A stretch of DNA of 59,439 nucleotides, from positions 1-59,439 of the forward strand of contig CAAGJN010000059.1 in assembly GCA_900770255.1 (NCBI GenBank). Reading direction: 5' to 3'. A model generated the notes under the pieces. The model was not told the DNA's origin. It ran no database searches and worked only from the letters and a program-made list of their open reading frames with translations. The DNA is from Clostridia bacterium. GTDB lineage: Bacteria; Bacillota; Clostridia; Oscillospirales; Acutalibacteraceae. Of this stretch, positions 24,104 through 33,412 are shown piece by piece. Positions within the stretch are counted from its first letter, which is position 1, and every line of letters begins with the position of its first letter. The position numbers were made by a program, and so were the translations under genes.

Positions 24104-25477
24104 ATGGAAAACAAGAATGAGCGCATCTGCATCATCGGCGGCGGCCCTGCCGGCACCAGTATGGCAATGTACTTGGAGAAAAAAGGCTATGATAACTATG
24201 TCATCTATGAGAAGTCCGACCGCGTCGGAGGCAAGGCATTCTCACCTATGATGAAGGTCAAAAGCAACGGTAAATGGGAGGACCGCACGATTGAGATGGG
24301 CGCAGTCATGGGCTGCGACACTTATTTTGCGGTTCATGAATGCGAAGAGTTCGGCGGCACGACTCACCTTGACGGCCCGCCCATGGGCAGGAAGTTTATG
24401 AAGGTCGACGGCACCGAGCAAAAAACGTCCCCGATTGCAATGCTCAAAAAGATTATCAAAATGAAGAAGCTCTCAAAGCTTCTCGAGACTAAGTACAAGG
24501 GCTACGACGTCAACGGCCACCGTGGAGTTTCCGAGGGCCGCTACGAGGGTCCCTGCCCGTCTCCCGAGATGAAGCTTGCCCATGTTGAGGGCGTCAACCC
24601 AAACCTCAAGGATCTTTCGATGCCGTTCTCAGAGTTTCTCAAGCTTAACGGCTGCGAGGACGCCGAGACTGTCTGGAAGGGGCCCTTCACCTCGTTCGGC
24701 TACGGCTATTTCGATGAGATCCCCGCAGCTTATGTTCTGAAATACCTCGACGCTTTTACTGTCAGGCAGTTCCTTTCAACAGGCAAGCTGTGGACCTGGT
24801 ACAACGGCACCCAGAGCATCTGGGAGGGCGTCAACAACCATCTCAAGCACCCTGCACTTCTCAATTCCGAGGTCACGAGCATCAAGCGCGAGAACAACAG
24901 AGTGTATGTGACCGTCAACGGCAATGTTGAGGAGTTCGACAAGCTTATCATCTGCACACCGCTCGAGCTGTTCCTTGGCTACGGCGATCCCCGCCCGGAG
25001 GAGACCGAGCTGTTCTCGAAGATCATACATAAGGAGTACTTCACAATGGCCGTCCGTCCCGAAGAGGGCAAGGATCCCGGCATCTCCTACTACTTCTTTG
25101 AGAACATGACAAACGAGACGCGAGGCCATCTGATGGTGTTCTATCACCGCTGGTCAAACGGCGTCACCGATCAGCCGCTCGTCACCTTCACCCTGCGCAA
25201 CCACGAGGGCATGGAGGACGTCCCGTTCGATCAGGCCAAGGAGACCACCCTTGCCGATATGGATAAGTGCGGCCTGAAGGTCGAGAAGATCGAGCGTATC
25301 GACGACTGGTATTACTTCCCGCACGTCAACAGCAAGGACTATGCAGACGGCTGGTACGAGAAGGTCGAAGCTATGCAGGGCAAGGACAACACCTACTATG
25401 CGGGCGAAGTCATGGCTTTCGGCGACATGGAGGAGACTGTTGAGTACAGCCGCGACCTTGCGAGAAGATTCTTCTAA
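24104..25477 (+). CDS. FAD-dependent oxidoreductase (amine oxidase/phytoene desaturase-like)
   Basis: 457 residues. The N-terminal FAD-binding motif CIIGGGPAGTSMAMYLEKKG (about 9-28) continues with the EK-x-DRVGGKAF segment typical of amine oxidase and phytoene desaturase-like flavoproteins. The C-terminal TYYAGEVMAFGDMEETVEYS matches the second FAD contact. The reaction is not known. GAGGAAG precedes the ATG. First of three genes with tight spacing; the next encodes a multi-cluster flavoprotein that could feed it electrons. Confidence 0.85.
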   Translation: MENKNERICIIGGGPAGTSMAMYLEKKGYDNYVIYEKSDRVGGKAFSPMMKVKSNGKWEDRTIEMGAVMGCDTYFAVHECEEFGGTTHLDGPPMGRKFMKVDGTEQKTSPIAMLKKIIKMKKLSKLLETKYKGYDVNGHRGVSEGRYEGPCPSPEMKLAHVEGVNPNLKDLSMPFSEFLKLNGCEDAETVWKGPFTSFGYGYFDEIPAAYVLKYLDAFTVRQFLSTGKLWTWYNGTQSIWEGVNNHLKHPALLNSEVTSIKRENNRVYVTVNGNVEEFDKLIICTPLELFLGYGDPRPEETELFSKIIHKEYFTMAVRPEEGKDPGISYYFFENMTNETRGHLMVFYHRWSNGVTDQPLVTFTLRNHEGMEDVPFDQAKETTLADMDKCGLKVEKIERIDDWYYFPHVNSKDYADGWYEKVEAMQGKDNTYYAGEVMAFGDMEETVEYSRDLARRFF

Positions 25478-25497
25478 CTTTACACGAGGTGAAATAA

Positions 25498-28356
25498 ATG
25501 CCGGAACAGAACAAAGAAATTATCAGCAAGTATCAGGGCGATAAAAACCCTGACAAACGATATCTCAAGCTGGGACGAAAAATCACCGACGCTATGACCC
25601 ACAAGATCTTCGGAGTTACATCCGATGATCCTGAATACTGGGGACTGCGCGAGGTTCTGACCCCTGAAATGTGCGACGTAGCCAACAAGATGAAGCTGCG
25701 CAAGCACTACACGTTTGATCAGCTTCTCGAGATGAACCGCGAGTATGAGGCAATCGACCTACAGAAGCTGCTTGACGAGATGGCCTATATCGGTATTCTC
25801 GAATATGACTACGGCGACAACTACGACCACGACCACGAGCTCAAAGATCGTCCTCGCATCAGGCGCTACAGACTGCCTTTCTATGTGCCGGGCTCAGCGG
25901 AGCTGTTCAACTCGTCGGTTGACCGCATCGAGAAAAATCCCGCTGTCACATCCTTCTTTGAGCGCATGACCTATCTTCCTCTTGCCGGCATCACTCAGAT
26001 GGTGCCGCCCGGAGGCGACGGAATCGGCATGCACGTCATCCCGGTCGAGAAGGCTATCGACGCCGAGAGCCAATCGGTCGATCTCGAGCATATCTCCTAC
26101 TGGCTCAAAAAATATGAGGGTCACATTTCGGCGGGCATCTGCTCCTGCCGCGCGTCCCGAGCTGTGCTCGGCGACGGCTGCACCGACGATTTCGACGACT
26201 GGTGCATCCAGCTCGGCGACATGGCGGACTACACCGTTGAAACCGGCCGCGCACATTACATAACCAAGGAGCGCGCGCTCGAGATTCTTGAGCTTGCCGA
26301 GAAGAACGGATATGTTCACCAGATCACAAACATCGACGGAGAGAACAAGATTTTTGACATCTGCAACTGCAACGTCAAAATCTGCAACGCTCTTAGAACG
26401 TCTCTCCTGTTCAACACGCCTTACCTCTCGCGCAGCTCCTTTACCGCAAAGGTCGACAAGGAGAAGTGCGTCGCCTGCGGCAAGTGCGTTGAAACATGCC
26501 CTGCAGGAGCGGTGAAAATGGGTCAGAAGCTGTGCCGCAAGGACGGCTCTGAGGTCGAATATCCCCACGCTCCCCTGCCGGACAACAACATCTGGGGCGC
26601 ATACGCCTGGGACGAGGACTACAGGGACACCGCCCGTATGTCAAACACCTATCCGACAGGCTCGGCCCCGTGCAAGGCCGCATGCCCCGCCCATGTTCCG
26701 GTGCAGGCTTATCTGCGTCTGGCTCACGAGGGCAAGTACCGCGAGGCCCTTGCAATGATAAAGACCGAGAACCCGTTCCCCGCAGTCTGCGGCCGCGTCT
26801 GCAACAAGCGCTGCGAGAGTGAGTGCACCCGCGGGAAGATAGACGCGCCTGTCTCCATCGACGCCGTCAAGAAGTATGTTGCGGATCTTGAGCTTCGCTC
26901 GGAGGATCGCTACATACCCGAAAAGATCGTCCAGTCGGTTCACGGCGCTTTTGACGAGAAGATCGCCATCATCGGCGGCGGCCCCGCAGGCCTCAGCGCA
27001 GCTTACTATCTGGCACAGATGGGCTACAAGCCCACCGTTTTTGAGAAAAATCCAGTTCCCGGCGGCATGCTGACCTACGGCATCCCCAGCTACAAGCTTG
27101 AAAAGGACGTTATTGCGGCCGAGATCGATGTTATCAAGGCAATGGGCGCCGAAATCAAGTGCGGCGTGGAGGTCGGCAGAGATGTCACGATTCCCCAGCT
27201 CAGAGAGCAGGGCTACAAAGCGTTTTATATCGCTATCGGATGTCAGGGCGGCAAGCGCCCCGGAGTCAAAAACGACGACGCAACCGGTACCGACATTGCT
27301 GTCAACTACCTGCGCCGCAGCTATGAGCACCGCGACGAAACCTTCGGCGGCGAGGTAGTCGTCATCGGCGGCGGCAACGTCGCTATCGACTGCGCGCGCA
27401 ACGCTCACCGTCTCGGCGCAAGCGGGGTCAAGATGTTCTGTCTCGAGTCCCGCGACGAGATGCCCGCAAGCCGCGATGAGATCACGGAGGCCGAGGAGGA
27501 GAGCATTGAGATCAATCCCTCCTGGGGTCCCAAGGAGGTCCTCGTTGACGAGAGCGGCAAGGTCACGGGCATCGTGCTCAAAAAATGTCTGCGCACGATC
27601 GATCCCGAGACGAAGAGGTTCTCGCCCGCCTATGACGAGGACGAGACTATTGAGGTCAAGGCTGACAAGATCGTTTTCGCTATCGGTCAGGACATCGAAT
27701 GGGGATCGCTGCTTGAGGGCTCGAAGGTCTCTTTCTGGCACGGCAACTATCCCGTCGCCGATAAGTTTACCTATCAGACAGAAGATCCCGACATCTTTGT
27801 CGGCGGCGATGTCTACACGGGCCCGCGCTTTGTTATCGACGCTATCGCAGCCGGTCACGAGGCGGCGGAGAGTCTTCACCGCCATGTAAGGCCGAAGGCC
27901 TCCATGACCATAGGCCGCGACCGCCGCAGCTTCACACCACTGAACAAGGAGGACATCCAGTTCCCGTCATATGACGAGGCCGGCCGTCAGGAGGCCGGAA
28001 TGGATGAATCCATCGACTTCAAGAGCTCCTTTGCAGACGCGCACAAGACGCTGACCGAGGAGCAGGTGAAGATCGAGACAGGGCGCTGCCTCGGCTGCGG
28101 AGCCTCGTACGTTGACTACAACAAGTGCATCGGCTGCGGCCTGTGCACCACAAAGTGCGAGTTTGACGCTATCCACCTTGTGCGCGATCATCCGGAGTGC
28201 ACCGATATGCGCATAGCAGAGGAGAAGATCGGCGGACTGCTCAGCTATTCCGCGAAGCGCGCCTTCAGGATCCTCGGACACCTCGGATCAGATGAGGCCA
28301 GGGAGCTGGCGAAAAAGCGCAGGGACTACAAGCAGGCTCAGAAAAGCAAGGACTGA
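25498..28356 (+). CDS. Large iron-sulfur flavoprotein with GltD-like core
   Basis: 952 residues in four parts. (1) An N-terminal region with a Cys set CSCRASRAVLGDGC (Cys215, Cys217) and later CNCNVKIC. (2) A ferredoxin-type 4Fe-4S site CVACGKCVETCPAG (Cys324-334). (3) A glutamate-synthase-small-subunit-like unit: the Cys-rich helical domain from CKAACPAHVP (about 392), an FAD motif GGGPAGLSAAYYL (about 493) and an NAD(P) motif VIGGGNVAIDCA (about 622). (4) A C-terminal cluster pair GRCLGCG and CIGCGLCTTKC (864-887). It should pass electrons between NAD(P)H and ferredoxin-like centres; the partner is probably the upstream flavoprotein. The role is inferred. Confidence 0.88.
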   Translation: MPEQNKEIISKYQGDKNPDKRYLKLGRKITDAMTHKIFGVTSDDPEYWGLREVLTPEMCDVANKMKLRKHYTFDQLLEMNREYEAIDLQKLLDEMAYIGILEYDYGDNYDHDHELKDRPRIRRYRLPFYVPGSAELFNSSVDRIEKNPAVTSFFERMTYLPLAGITQMVPPGGDGIGMHVIPVEKAIDAESQSVDLEHISYWLKKYEGHISAGICSCRASRAVLGDGCTDDFDDWCIQLGDMADYTVETGRAHYITKERALEILELAEKNGYVHQITNIDGENKIFDICNCNVKICNALRTSLLFNTPYLSRSSFTAKVDKEKCVACGKCVETCPAGAVKMGQKLCRKDGSEVEYPHAPLPDNNIWGAYAWDEDYRDTARMSNTYPTGSAPCKAACPAHVPVQAYLRLAHEGKYREALAMIKTENPFPAVCGRVCNKRCESECTRGKIDAPVSIDAVKKYVADLELRSEDRYIPEKIVQSVHGAFDEKIAIIGGGPAGLSAAYYLAQMGYKPTVFEKNPVPGGMLTYGIPSYKLEKDVIAAEIDVIKAMGAEIKCGVEVGRDVTIPQLREQGYKAFYIAIGCQGGKRPGVKNDDATGTDIAVNYLRRSYEHRDETFGGEVVVIGGGNVAIDCARNAHRLGASGVKMFCLESRDEMPASRDEITEAEEESIEINPSWGPKEVLVDESGKVTGIVLKKCLRTIDPETKRFSPAYDEDETIEVKADKIVFAIGQDIEWGSLLEGSKVSFWHGNYPVADKFTYQTEDPDIFVGGDVYTGPRFVIDAIAAGHEAAESLHRHVRPKASMTIGRDRRSFTPLNKEDIQFPSYDEAGRQEAGMDESIDFKSSFADAHKTLTEEQVKIETGRCLGCGASYVDYNKCIGCGLCTTKCEFDAIHLVRDHPECTDMRIAEEKIGGLLSYSAKRAFRILGHLGSDEARELAKKRRDYKQAQKSKD

Positions 28357-28361
28357 TACCA

Positions 28362-28712
28362 ATGCATGAATTAGGCATCGTTCTCCATGTCATCGACCAG
28401 GTTGAGGAGCTTGCGAAGCAAAATGACGTAAGCCGGGTGACAAAGCTGACGCTCGAAGTCGGCGAAGTTTCCTCCATAGTTCCCTCTTATTTTTCGGACT
28501 GCTTTGAGTGGGCGAAGAAAAAGACCGAATATATGCAGGACGCCGAGCTGGAGATGATAATTCTGGAGGGAGTCTCGTATTGCCGGGACTGCAAAAAGAC
28601 CTACAAAACAACCGAGTACGCAAAAAAATGTCCGCACTGCGGCAGTGACAACACATATCTTGTCACGGGAAATGAACTGCGCATCAAGGATATCGAAGTG
28701 CTCGACAAATAG
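28362..28712 (+). CDS. hypA: HypA-type nickel metallochaperone
   Basis: 116 residues, normal for HypA/HybF, which delivers nickel during NiFe-hydrogenase (and sometimes urease) maturation. The nickel-binding N-terminus Met1-His2-Glu3 is intact, and the zinc site is C74-x2-C77...C90-x2-C93. It starts 6 nt after the large flavoprotein stop, so it shares that operon. No hydrogenase, HypB or other hyp gene occurs in the window, which makes this placement unusual. The ribosome site is weak, suggesting coupling. Confidence 0.88.
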   Translation: MHELGIVLHVIDQVEELAKQNDVSRVTKLTLEVGEVSSIVPSYFSDCFEWAKKKTEYMQDAELEMIILEGVSYCRDCKKTYKTTEYAKKCPHCGSDNTYLVTGNELRIKDIEVLDK

Positions 28713-28717
28713 AAATC

Positions 28718-28741
28718 AGGGCGGGTCTTTTGACCCGCCCT
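28718..28741 (+). terminator. Terminator after hypA
   Basis: GGGCGGGTC-TTTT-GACCCGCCC, a perfect 9-bp stem with a tetraloop, six bases past the stop. The downstream T tract is weak. Confidence 0.75.
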
Positions 28742-28789
28742 CAGCGTATTAAAAAAGCATTTTTGACGCGCCCCGTAAAACCGCAAAAG

Positions 28790-28826
28790 CTCCCCGCGGC
28801 AAAGTTAGAGGCTTTGCTGCGGGGAG
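28790..28826 (-). terminator. Terminator of the histidine phosphatase gene
   Basis: A 15-bp stem (CTCCCCGC.GCAAAG type arms with one G-T pair) and a 7-nt loop, followed on the minus strand by CTTTTGCGGTTTT. Confidence 0.7.
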
Positions 28827-28896
28827 TCTGATATTTTTATGCGCCGCTTTTTGTCTCATCTTTTCCGTTGAGCGCGCGTTCTTTCACGTTCGATTT

Positions 28897-29622
28897 TCAG
28901 TGCCGCTGATCAAAATTCGAATAGGTCTCGCAGAAGCGCGCCTGAAATGAGGCAGGCTCGTCTCCCGCATAGAGATGCGAAATATCGCCGAAACCGTTGC
29001 AGCGGAAGATCGCAGTCCTCTGCTCGCGCTCCTCGGTGACAAGCGTAGTGACCGAGGTTGTGAGCGCGACGAAGCTGTGCCAGAGAATCACGGGCGAAAT
29101 TTTCATGATGTGCGAGAGCAGTACACATTCGACGCCGAAATGGCAAAAAAGCACGAGCGTATCCGTATTCTCCCGCTCGACCCTGAACACCTTGCCGTCG
29201 TGAACATTTCCGTGGCGTGCGAGCAGCGCATCAATGCCGTCGCAGACTCTCTTATATTTTTCGGGCACGTCGCCGCTGCTGTAAAACGGCGTGGATATCC
29301 ACTTATCCTTGTCATAGTAGCCATCATCACCGCTCAGAAACTCCGGGGTGCGGTCCCACGGAGACGTCCTCTTGCCGCTGTCCGGGTCGACAACGTAGCC
29401 GTCAAATTCGCGCAGCCAGTCACAGGTCTCGGCAGTCCGTCCGAGAAAATTCAGTGTAGCTTTTGCGGTTTCCTGCGCCCTGCCGAGCGGCGAGCAGTAG
29501 AATTTTTCTACGTCGAGCTTTGCCAGTCTGTTCCTGAGCAGCTCCGCCTCTCTCCGGCCCTTCGGGGTCAGCGAATCTATGGAATAATCGGGATCGCCGT
29601 GGCGAACGATCAGAAGCTTCAT
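28897..29622 (-). CDS. Histidine phosphatase family protein
   Basis: 241 residues of the phosphoglycerate-mutase-like superfamily. The phospho-accepting motif LLIVRHGDPDYS lies at residues 3-14, the second cluster is FYCSPLGRAQETA, and the second catalytic His is in LVLFCHFGVE. These enzymes remove phosphate from small molecules or act as mutases; the substrate is unknown. ATG at 29622 chosen because GGAGG lies upstream; the open frame extends 48 codons further without a site. Monocistronic with its own terminator. Confidence 0.88.
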   Translation of the reverse strand: MKLLIVRHGDPDYSIDSLTPKGRREAELLRNRLAKLDVEKFYCSPLGRAQETAKATLNFLGRTAETCDWLREFDGYVVDPDSGKRTSPWDRTPEFLSGDDGYYDKDKWISTPFYSSGDVPEKYKRVCDGIDALLARHGNVHDGKVFRVERENTDTLVLFCHFGVECVLLSHIMKISPVILWHSFVALTTSVTTLVTEEREQRTAIFRCNGFGDISHLYAGDEPASFQARFCETYSNFDQRH

Positions 29623-29830
29623 TGTTTTTTCCTCCGAGTCTATAAATATATGCTGCTCAATGGCTGATTCCGTGCCTCGGGCTTTAAATGAGCACGCTTC
29701 AAAGCTTCGGGCGAAACGCCGGCGAAAAAGGCCGCCGCAAAAGCATTTTTCAGCAGGGTGCGGCACTCCTGAATTATATTATACCCGCCGCCGCTTCTTC
29801 AACTCGGCGCAGCAATGCAAAATCAGCAAA

Positions 29831-29857
29831 CTCCCCGCGCCTGTGCAGCGTGGGGAG
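29831..29857 (-). terminator. Terminator of the TM1266-type regulator gene
   Basis: CTCCCC pairs with GGGGAG (with extra GC pairs inside) and the minus strand continues TTTGCTGATTTTG. The arms resemble those of the terminator at 28790-28826. Confidence 0.55.
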
Positions 29858-29869
29858 CGGTTTTACTTT

Positions 29870-30127
29870 TTATTCTTCGCCGACTACGTTTGAATAGGCG
29901 GTCGTCACGCTGAGACCGGGAATGCCGTCCAACCTGTCCGCGAGGGCGGATATTGTCTCAAGCGGCGCGTCGAGCGCTATCGAAATAAGATTTATTCCCT
30001 TTTCGCGGTAAGGGACGCCCATTCTGCCGATTATGTGATCTTTGTACTCATGTAGCACGGCGTTGAGCGGCTCCACCGACTCAGCCCTGTCAACAACAAT
30101 CGACGTTATGGCTACTATCGTCTGCAT
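29870..30127 (-). CDS. TM1266-type iron-only hydrogenase system regulator-like protein
   Basis: 85 residues with an ACT-like beta-alpha-beta fold resembling the TM1266 family, annotated as putative regulators found with FeFe-hydrogenase maturation genes. The pattern fits: an IVVDRAESVEPLNAVLHEY helix, then IIGRMGVPYREKGINLISI, then a C-terminal strand. GGAGGAG precedes the ATG. No hydrogenase or HydEFG gene is in the window, so the link must be to a distant locus. The family function is still uncertain. Confidence 0.75.
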   Translation of the reverse strand: MQTIVAITSIVVDRAESVEPLNAVLHEYKDHIIGRMGVPYREKGINLISIALDAPLETISALADRLDGIPGLSVTTAYSNVVGEE

Positions 30128-30149
30128 ATGATCTCCTCCGAAAGCTTAT

Positions 30150-30668
30150 TTATTTAAGAATTTTGAACTTGCCGATAATAGGCAGCTCCTTGGCCCTGCC
30201 CTTTGCGGCATTGACAATTCCGATTATCATCAGAATAAGGAACAACAGATTGACAAGCGACAGTATGCTCGATACCATATCGCCGAGCGATGAGCTAATC
30301 GCTCTTATTATGCCCACTATCACTCCGTCGGCTGCCGACCAGATGATCTCGCTGATAAAGAGCACAAGGCCCTGATTTGCATGAAAGCGCGCGAACTTTG
30401 AATCCTTGGCGGCGAAGAGCGGAATAAGCACGAGAATAGAGAAATACGACAGGATCGCCATGACTTTGTTGTCGGAGACGTCGTTCGGATCAATTTCATC
30501 CGTCGTGTCGGGCGTGTCGTTTATCTCCGAGATCCTTGTCCCGAGATCCTTCTTCTCCTCTTCCCATGGCTCTTTATCGTTTTTAGCCGCCGAAACGGTC
30601 GCGCCGCATTCGGGGCAGAATTTCGCTGAGTTGTCAATTTTCGCTCCGCAATTAGTGCAAAAAGCCAT
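30150..30668 (-). CDS. Zinc-ribbon membrane protein
   Basis: 172 residues. An N-terminal zinc ribbon, FCTNCGAKIDNSAKFCPECG (residues 3-22), is followed by an acidic linker and about three membrane segments (from AILSYFSILVLIPLFA onward), a layout shared with DUF4870-like proteins. The family function is unknown. GGAGGAATT precedes the ATG. It lies 22 nt upstream of the TM1266-type gene on the same strand, so they may share a transcript. Confidence 0.8.
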   Translation of the reverse strand: MAFCTNCGAKIDNSAKFCPECGATVSAAKNDKEPWEEEKKDLGTRISEINDTPDTTDEIDPNDVSDNKVMAILSYFSILVLIPLFAAKDSKFARFHANQGLVLFISEIIWSAADGVIVGIIRAISSSLGDMVSSILSLVNLLFLILMIIGIVNAAKGRAKELPIIGKFKILK

Positions 30669-30780
30669 TACAATTCCTCCATATTCTTTGATTTTCTATA
30701 TTATAGCACTTTGCGCGGCTTTTACAAGAGCGATGCTGCATAAGCCGGAAAATAACGCCGCGCGCGGGGGCATGAGAGCA

Positions 30781-31581
30781 TTATTTTTTCGCATCCTCAA
30801 GCATCTGTTCCTCCTCGCGGTGCCACAGATAAGCAAGAGTTCCGATATATCCCTCTTTCCACGGCTTATATTTGCCGTTGTAATGGACGATCACGCAATT
30901 CTTCTCAACCCATTCGTGGCTCCTGTGAATATAAAGGAGCGTCTTCTCGTCAAGATTATATATGCCGGGATCGATATAGCGCGTCTTGGTGCAGTAGAGC
31001 GCATTTATTACGTCCTGATCTCCGAGGCAAAGCTTCTCCGCATTTTCATTGATATATTTGAACAGCTCGTGCGAGGTGTAGCCGTGCCTGAGCTCATCGA
31101 GGTTCATCATGAGAACTCCGGCGTTGATATAGCGCGAATTCTCGGGCATATTGAGCCGCAGATGGTTGACGTCCTCCACCACGCCGTGAGTATGACCCGC
31201 GGCGGCGAAGCAGTAGCCGTCGAGATCGAGCCCATACAGAGCGGAGATCGGGTTGAGGATCAGCGTGTCGGGGTCGATATACAGTATCCTGTCGATATCC
31301 TGCGGCAGATACTCATGCGCCGTCAGGCGGTAATAAGTCTCTTTGGTTATCCTGTCCTCCACCGGCGCGTCGGCGTTGAGGTCGTCTGACAGGCGTATCG
31401 GATGCACATTGAAGCGGCTGCGGTCGATTCCGCAGAATATGCTGTCGATATCCTCCTGCGTCAGCGACGAGTGGGCTATATAGAGATCGAACACCGGGCA
31501 GGGCTCCGACCTGACGAGCGAATGCAGCATCACGGACAGCGGGCGAATATAGTTTGCGTCGAGGGTTACGAGTATGTTCAT
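30781..31581 (-). CDS. Glycosyltransferase family 8 protein
   Basis: 266 residues with the GT8 layout: N-terminal MNILVTLDANYIRPLSVML, the metal-binding DxD in ILYIDPDTLIL (about 95-105), and YINAGVLMMNLDELR with later HYNGKYKPW. GT8 enzymes are retaining transferases using UDP-glucose or UDP-galactose, often building LPS-like or surface glycans. The acceptor is unknown. AAAGGAGG precedes the ATG. The gene appears monocistronic. Confidence 0.9.
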   Translation of the reverse strand: MNILVTLDANYIRPLSVMLHSLVRSEPCPVFDLYIAHSSLTQEDIDSIFCGIDRSRFNVHPIRLSDDLNADAPVEDRITKETYYRLTAHEYLPQDIDRILYIDPDTLILNPISALYGLDLDGYCFAAAGHTHGVVEDVNHLRLNMPENSRYINAGVLMMNLDELRHGYTSHELFKYINENAEKLCLGDQDVINALYCTKTRYIDPGIYNLDEKTLLYIHRSHEWVEKNCVIVHYNGKYKPWKEGYIGTLAYLWHREEEQMLEDAKK

Positions 31582-31768
31582 GCGGACGCCTCCTTTACTT
31601 CTTGTTTACTATTATTATAATACAAATTCGGAAAGACATAGTTCCGTGTTGGCACAAATACAATTCTGTCCGAAAAGGAGACATATGCAAAACAACGAAA
31701 AAGGATGCAGCTATCAAAAAAGCTTTTGCTTATGTAAATTTCCCCTGATGATAAATGTCATCTCACAT

Positions 31769-33412
31769 TCACAGCGCCAGCGCCTTTTCTGCCGTCTCAC
31801 GCAGGCAAAAACCTGCAAATATTACGGAGTCGGCATTGTATTTATCGAGCGTTTCTCTGAGCCTGGCCTTGTGCTGTACTGTCGGCTCGTCCAGCACGGC
31901 GTAGGTGCACTCAAGCACGTCGCAGGCCATGCCGAACTTCCTGCTCCACTCGCCAAGCTCCGCAAACAGCGGCACGGAGCTGTCTCCGAGCATCTCATTG
32001 CACTCGTTCACCCTGTCGAGATAAGCCCTGAAGGCTTCGAGCGCAGCCGCCTTCTCACCCTTGCCGTAGAGAAACATAACGCGGTGCAGAGTGCGGGTCA
32101 TAAACGGAGACGAGTACCTTGACAGGCACGATACGCCGAGGTTGTCGGCAAAATATCCGAACAGCTCCGCGCGCTCGCCGAGCACTACTCTGTGCGCGTT
32201 TCTGAGGGAGTCCTCCTTGTCGTATCTCTCGGGGTTCCACAGGTAGTCGCAGATTGTCAGCAGCGGTATCTTCGAGCACTCGGCATACTCCATGACGTTG
32301 GATATGAGTCCCTCAGAGTCGAGATAGAGCTTTCTGTCTCTGCCGTCAATATAGTTAATGTGCATCTCCTTGAACATCTCGCAGTCGTTGACCGGGTAGT
32401 TGTCCCAGTAGAGCGGCTTGTGGCCGGTAGCGGAGAGCAGTTCGCGCGCCTCGCGGCAGGTAAGGACCCTTGAGCAGATCTCTGCACCCGTCCAAAATAC
32501 GGAGACATCGGCCGGGATAGCCGTGCCGAACTTCGAGATATAGAAGCCGTGCTCGTCGCCGCTGTACTGCGTCGGGCAAACGGTCAGCTTTATGCTGCGG
32601 TCTATCTTTTTGAGCGCCGCATAGAGCCTGTTGACAAGATCAGTGTGCGCGTAGACGATGTTGCCGAACTTCTCCCTGTCGCCGTCATAATTAAACTCCT
32701 CCGGGATATCGTCGAGCAGCAGCCCGAACCTGCGTACGCCTATATCATAGAGCTGCATGAGCTTTTTTATCAGCAGGTCAAAGTGCTCCTCGGAGGTGTA
32801 GCAATAGGAAAGCCCGGGGCCGATGCACCAGAAAAACTCCATGAAATTCTCATTTGCAAACCGAAACAGCTCTTCGAGCTCGCCGAGCTCCTTTTCCGGA
32901 TAGAGCACGCTCCACTTTTCGCGGTGATATATATCATCCTTGGGCGCATAGTAGAAGGTGTTCATGCCGTTTTCAGCCATCAGAGACATGACCGAAATTC
33001 TCGTCTCATGCTCCCACGTCTTGCCGTAGAAGCCCTCGATATAGCCCCGCACCTCAAAAGCCGGGTAGTCCTCGACCGAGCCTTCAAACATCTCTCCGCC
33101 GAGTATCAGCCTGACAAGCGTGTTTATCGCCCTGAACACTCCCTTTTCGCACGAAGCATCAATGAGAGCGCCGCTCTCATCAACAGTGATGAAATATTTC
33201 TCGTCGGTCAGGCGCGAGAGCTCCTTTATGTAGCTCGTCCTCTCGCAGTCTGCGATCTGTATTCTCACCTCGAAGCCGTCGGAAGACAGCGGGATATTTT
33301 TCTCCCCGAATAGCTTCTGTGCAAGCTGCCTGCAATCGCCGGAAAGCGTGAACGCTGCCGGAGTTTTCATCTTTCTTATCTTTGTCATTTTCTGCGGAAT
33401 CGGATATATCAT
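31769..33412 (-). CDS. Beta-N-acetylglucosaminidase, glycoside hydrolase family 84
   Basis: 547 residues. The N-terminal beta/alpha domain (1-135) is followed by a GH84 barrel opening with VRGYIEGFYGKTW and carrying the catalytic Asp pair in LLLDDIPEEF (Asp234, Asp235). It removes beta-linked GlcNAc through substrate-assisted catalysis. No signal peptide, so it should act inside the cell. It starts with an ATGA overlap on the SIS gene and is last in the amino-sugar operon, so it likely provides free GlcNAc to the kinase encoded two genes upstream. Confidence 0.93.
   Translation of the reverse strand: MIYPIPQKMTKIRKMKTPAAFTLSGDCRQLAQKLFGEKNIPLSSDGFEVRIQIADCERTSYIKELSRLTDEKYFITVDESGALIDASCEKGVFRAINTLVRLILGGEMFEGSVEDYPAFEVRGYIEGFYGKTWEHETRISVMSLMAENGMNTFYYAPKDDIYHREKWSVLYPEKELGELEELFRFANENFMEFFWCIGPGLSYCYTSEEHFDLLIKKLMQLYDIGVRRFGLLLDDIPEEFNYDGDREKFGNIVYAHTDLVNRLYAALKKIDRSIKLTVCPTQYSGDEHGFYISKFGTAIPADVSVFWTGAEICSRVLTCREARELLSATGHKPLYWDNYPVNDCEMFKEMHINYIDGRDRKLYLDSEGLISNVMEYAECSKIPLLTICDYLWNPERYDKEDSLRNAHRVVLGERAELFGYFADNLGVSCLSRYSSPFMTRTLHRVMFLYGKGEKAAALEAFRAYLDRVNECNEMLGDSSVPLFAELGEWSRKFGMACDVLECTYAVLDEPTVQHKARLRETLDKYNADSVIFAGFCLRETAEKALAL

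Noticed and set aside
31574..32122. A 182-codon plus-strand ORF over the end of GH84
   Set aside because: Mostly antisense to a well-supported GH84 gene; only its first codons have a possible ribosome site, which is reported as a low-confidence finding instead.
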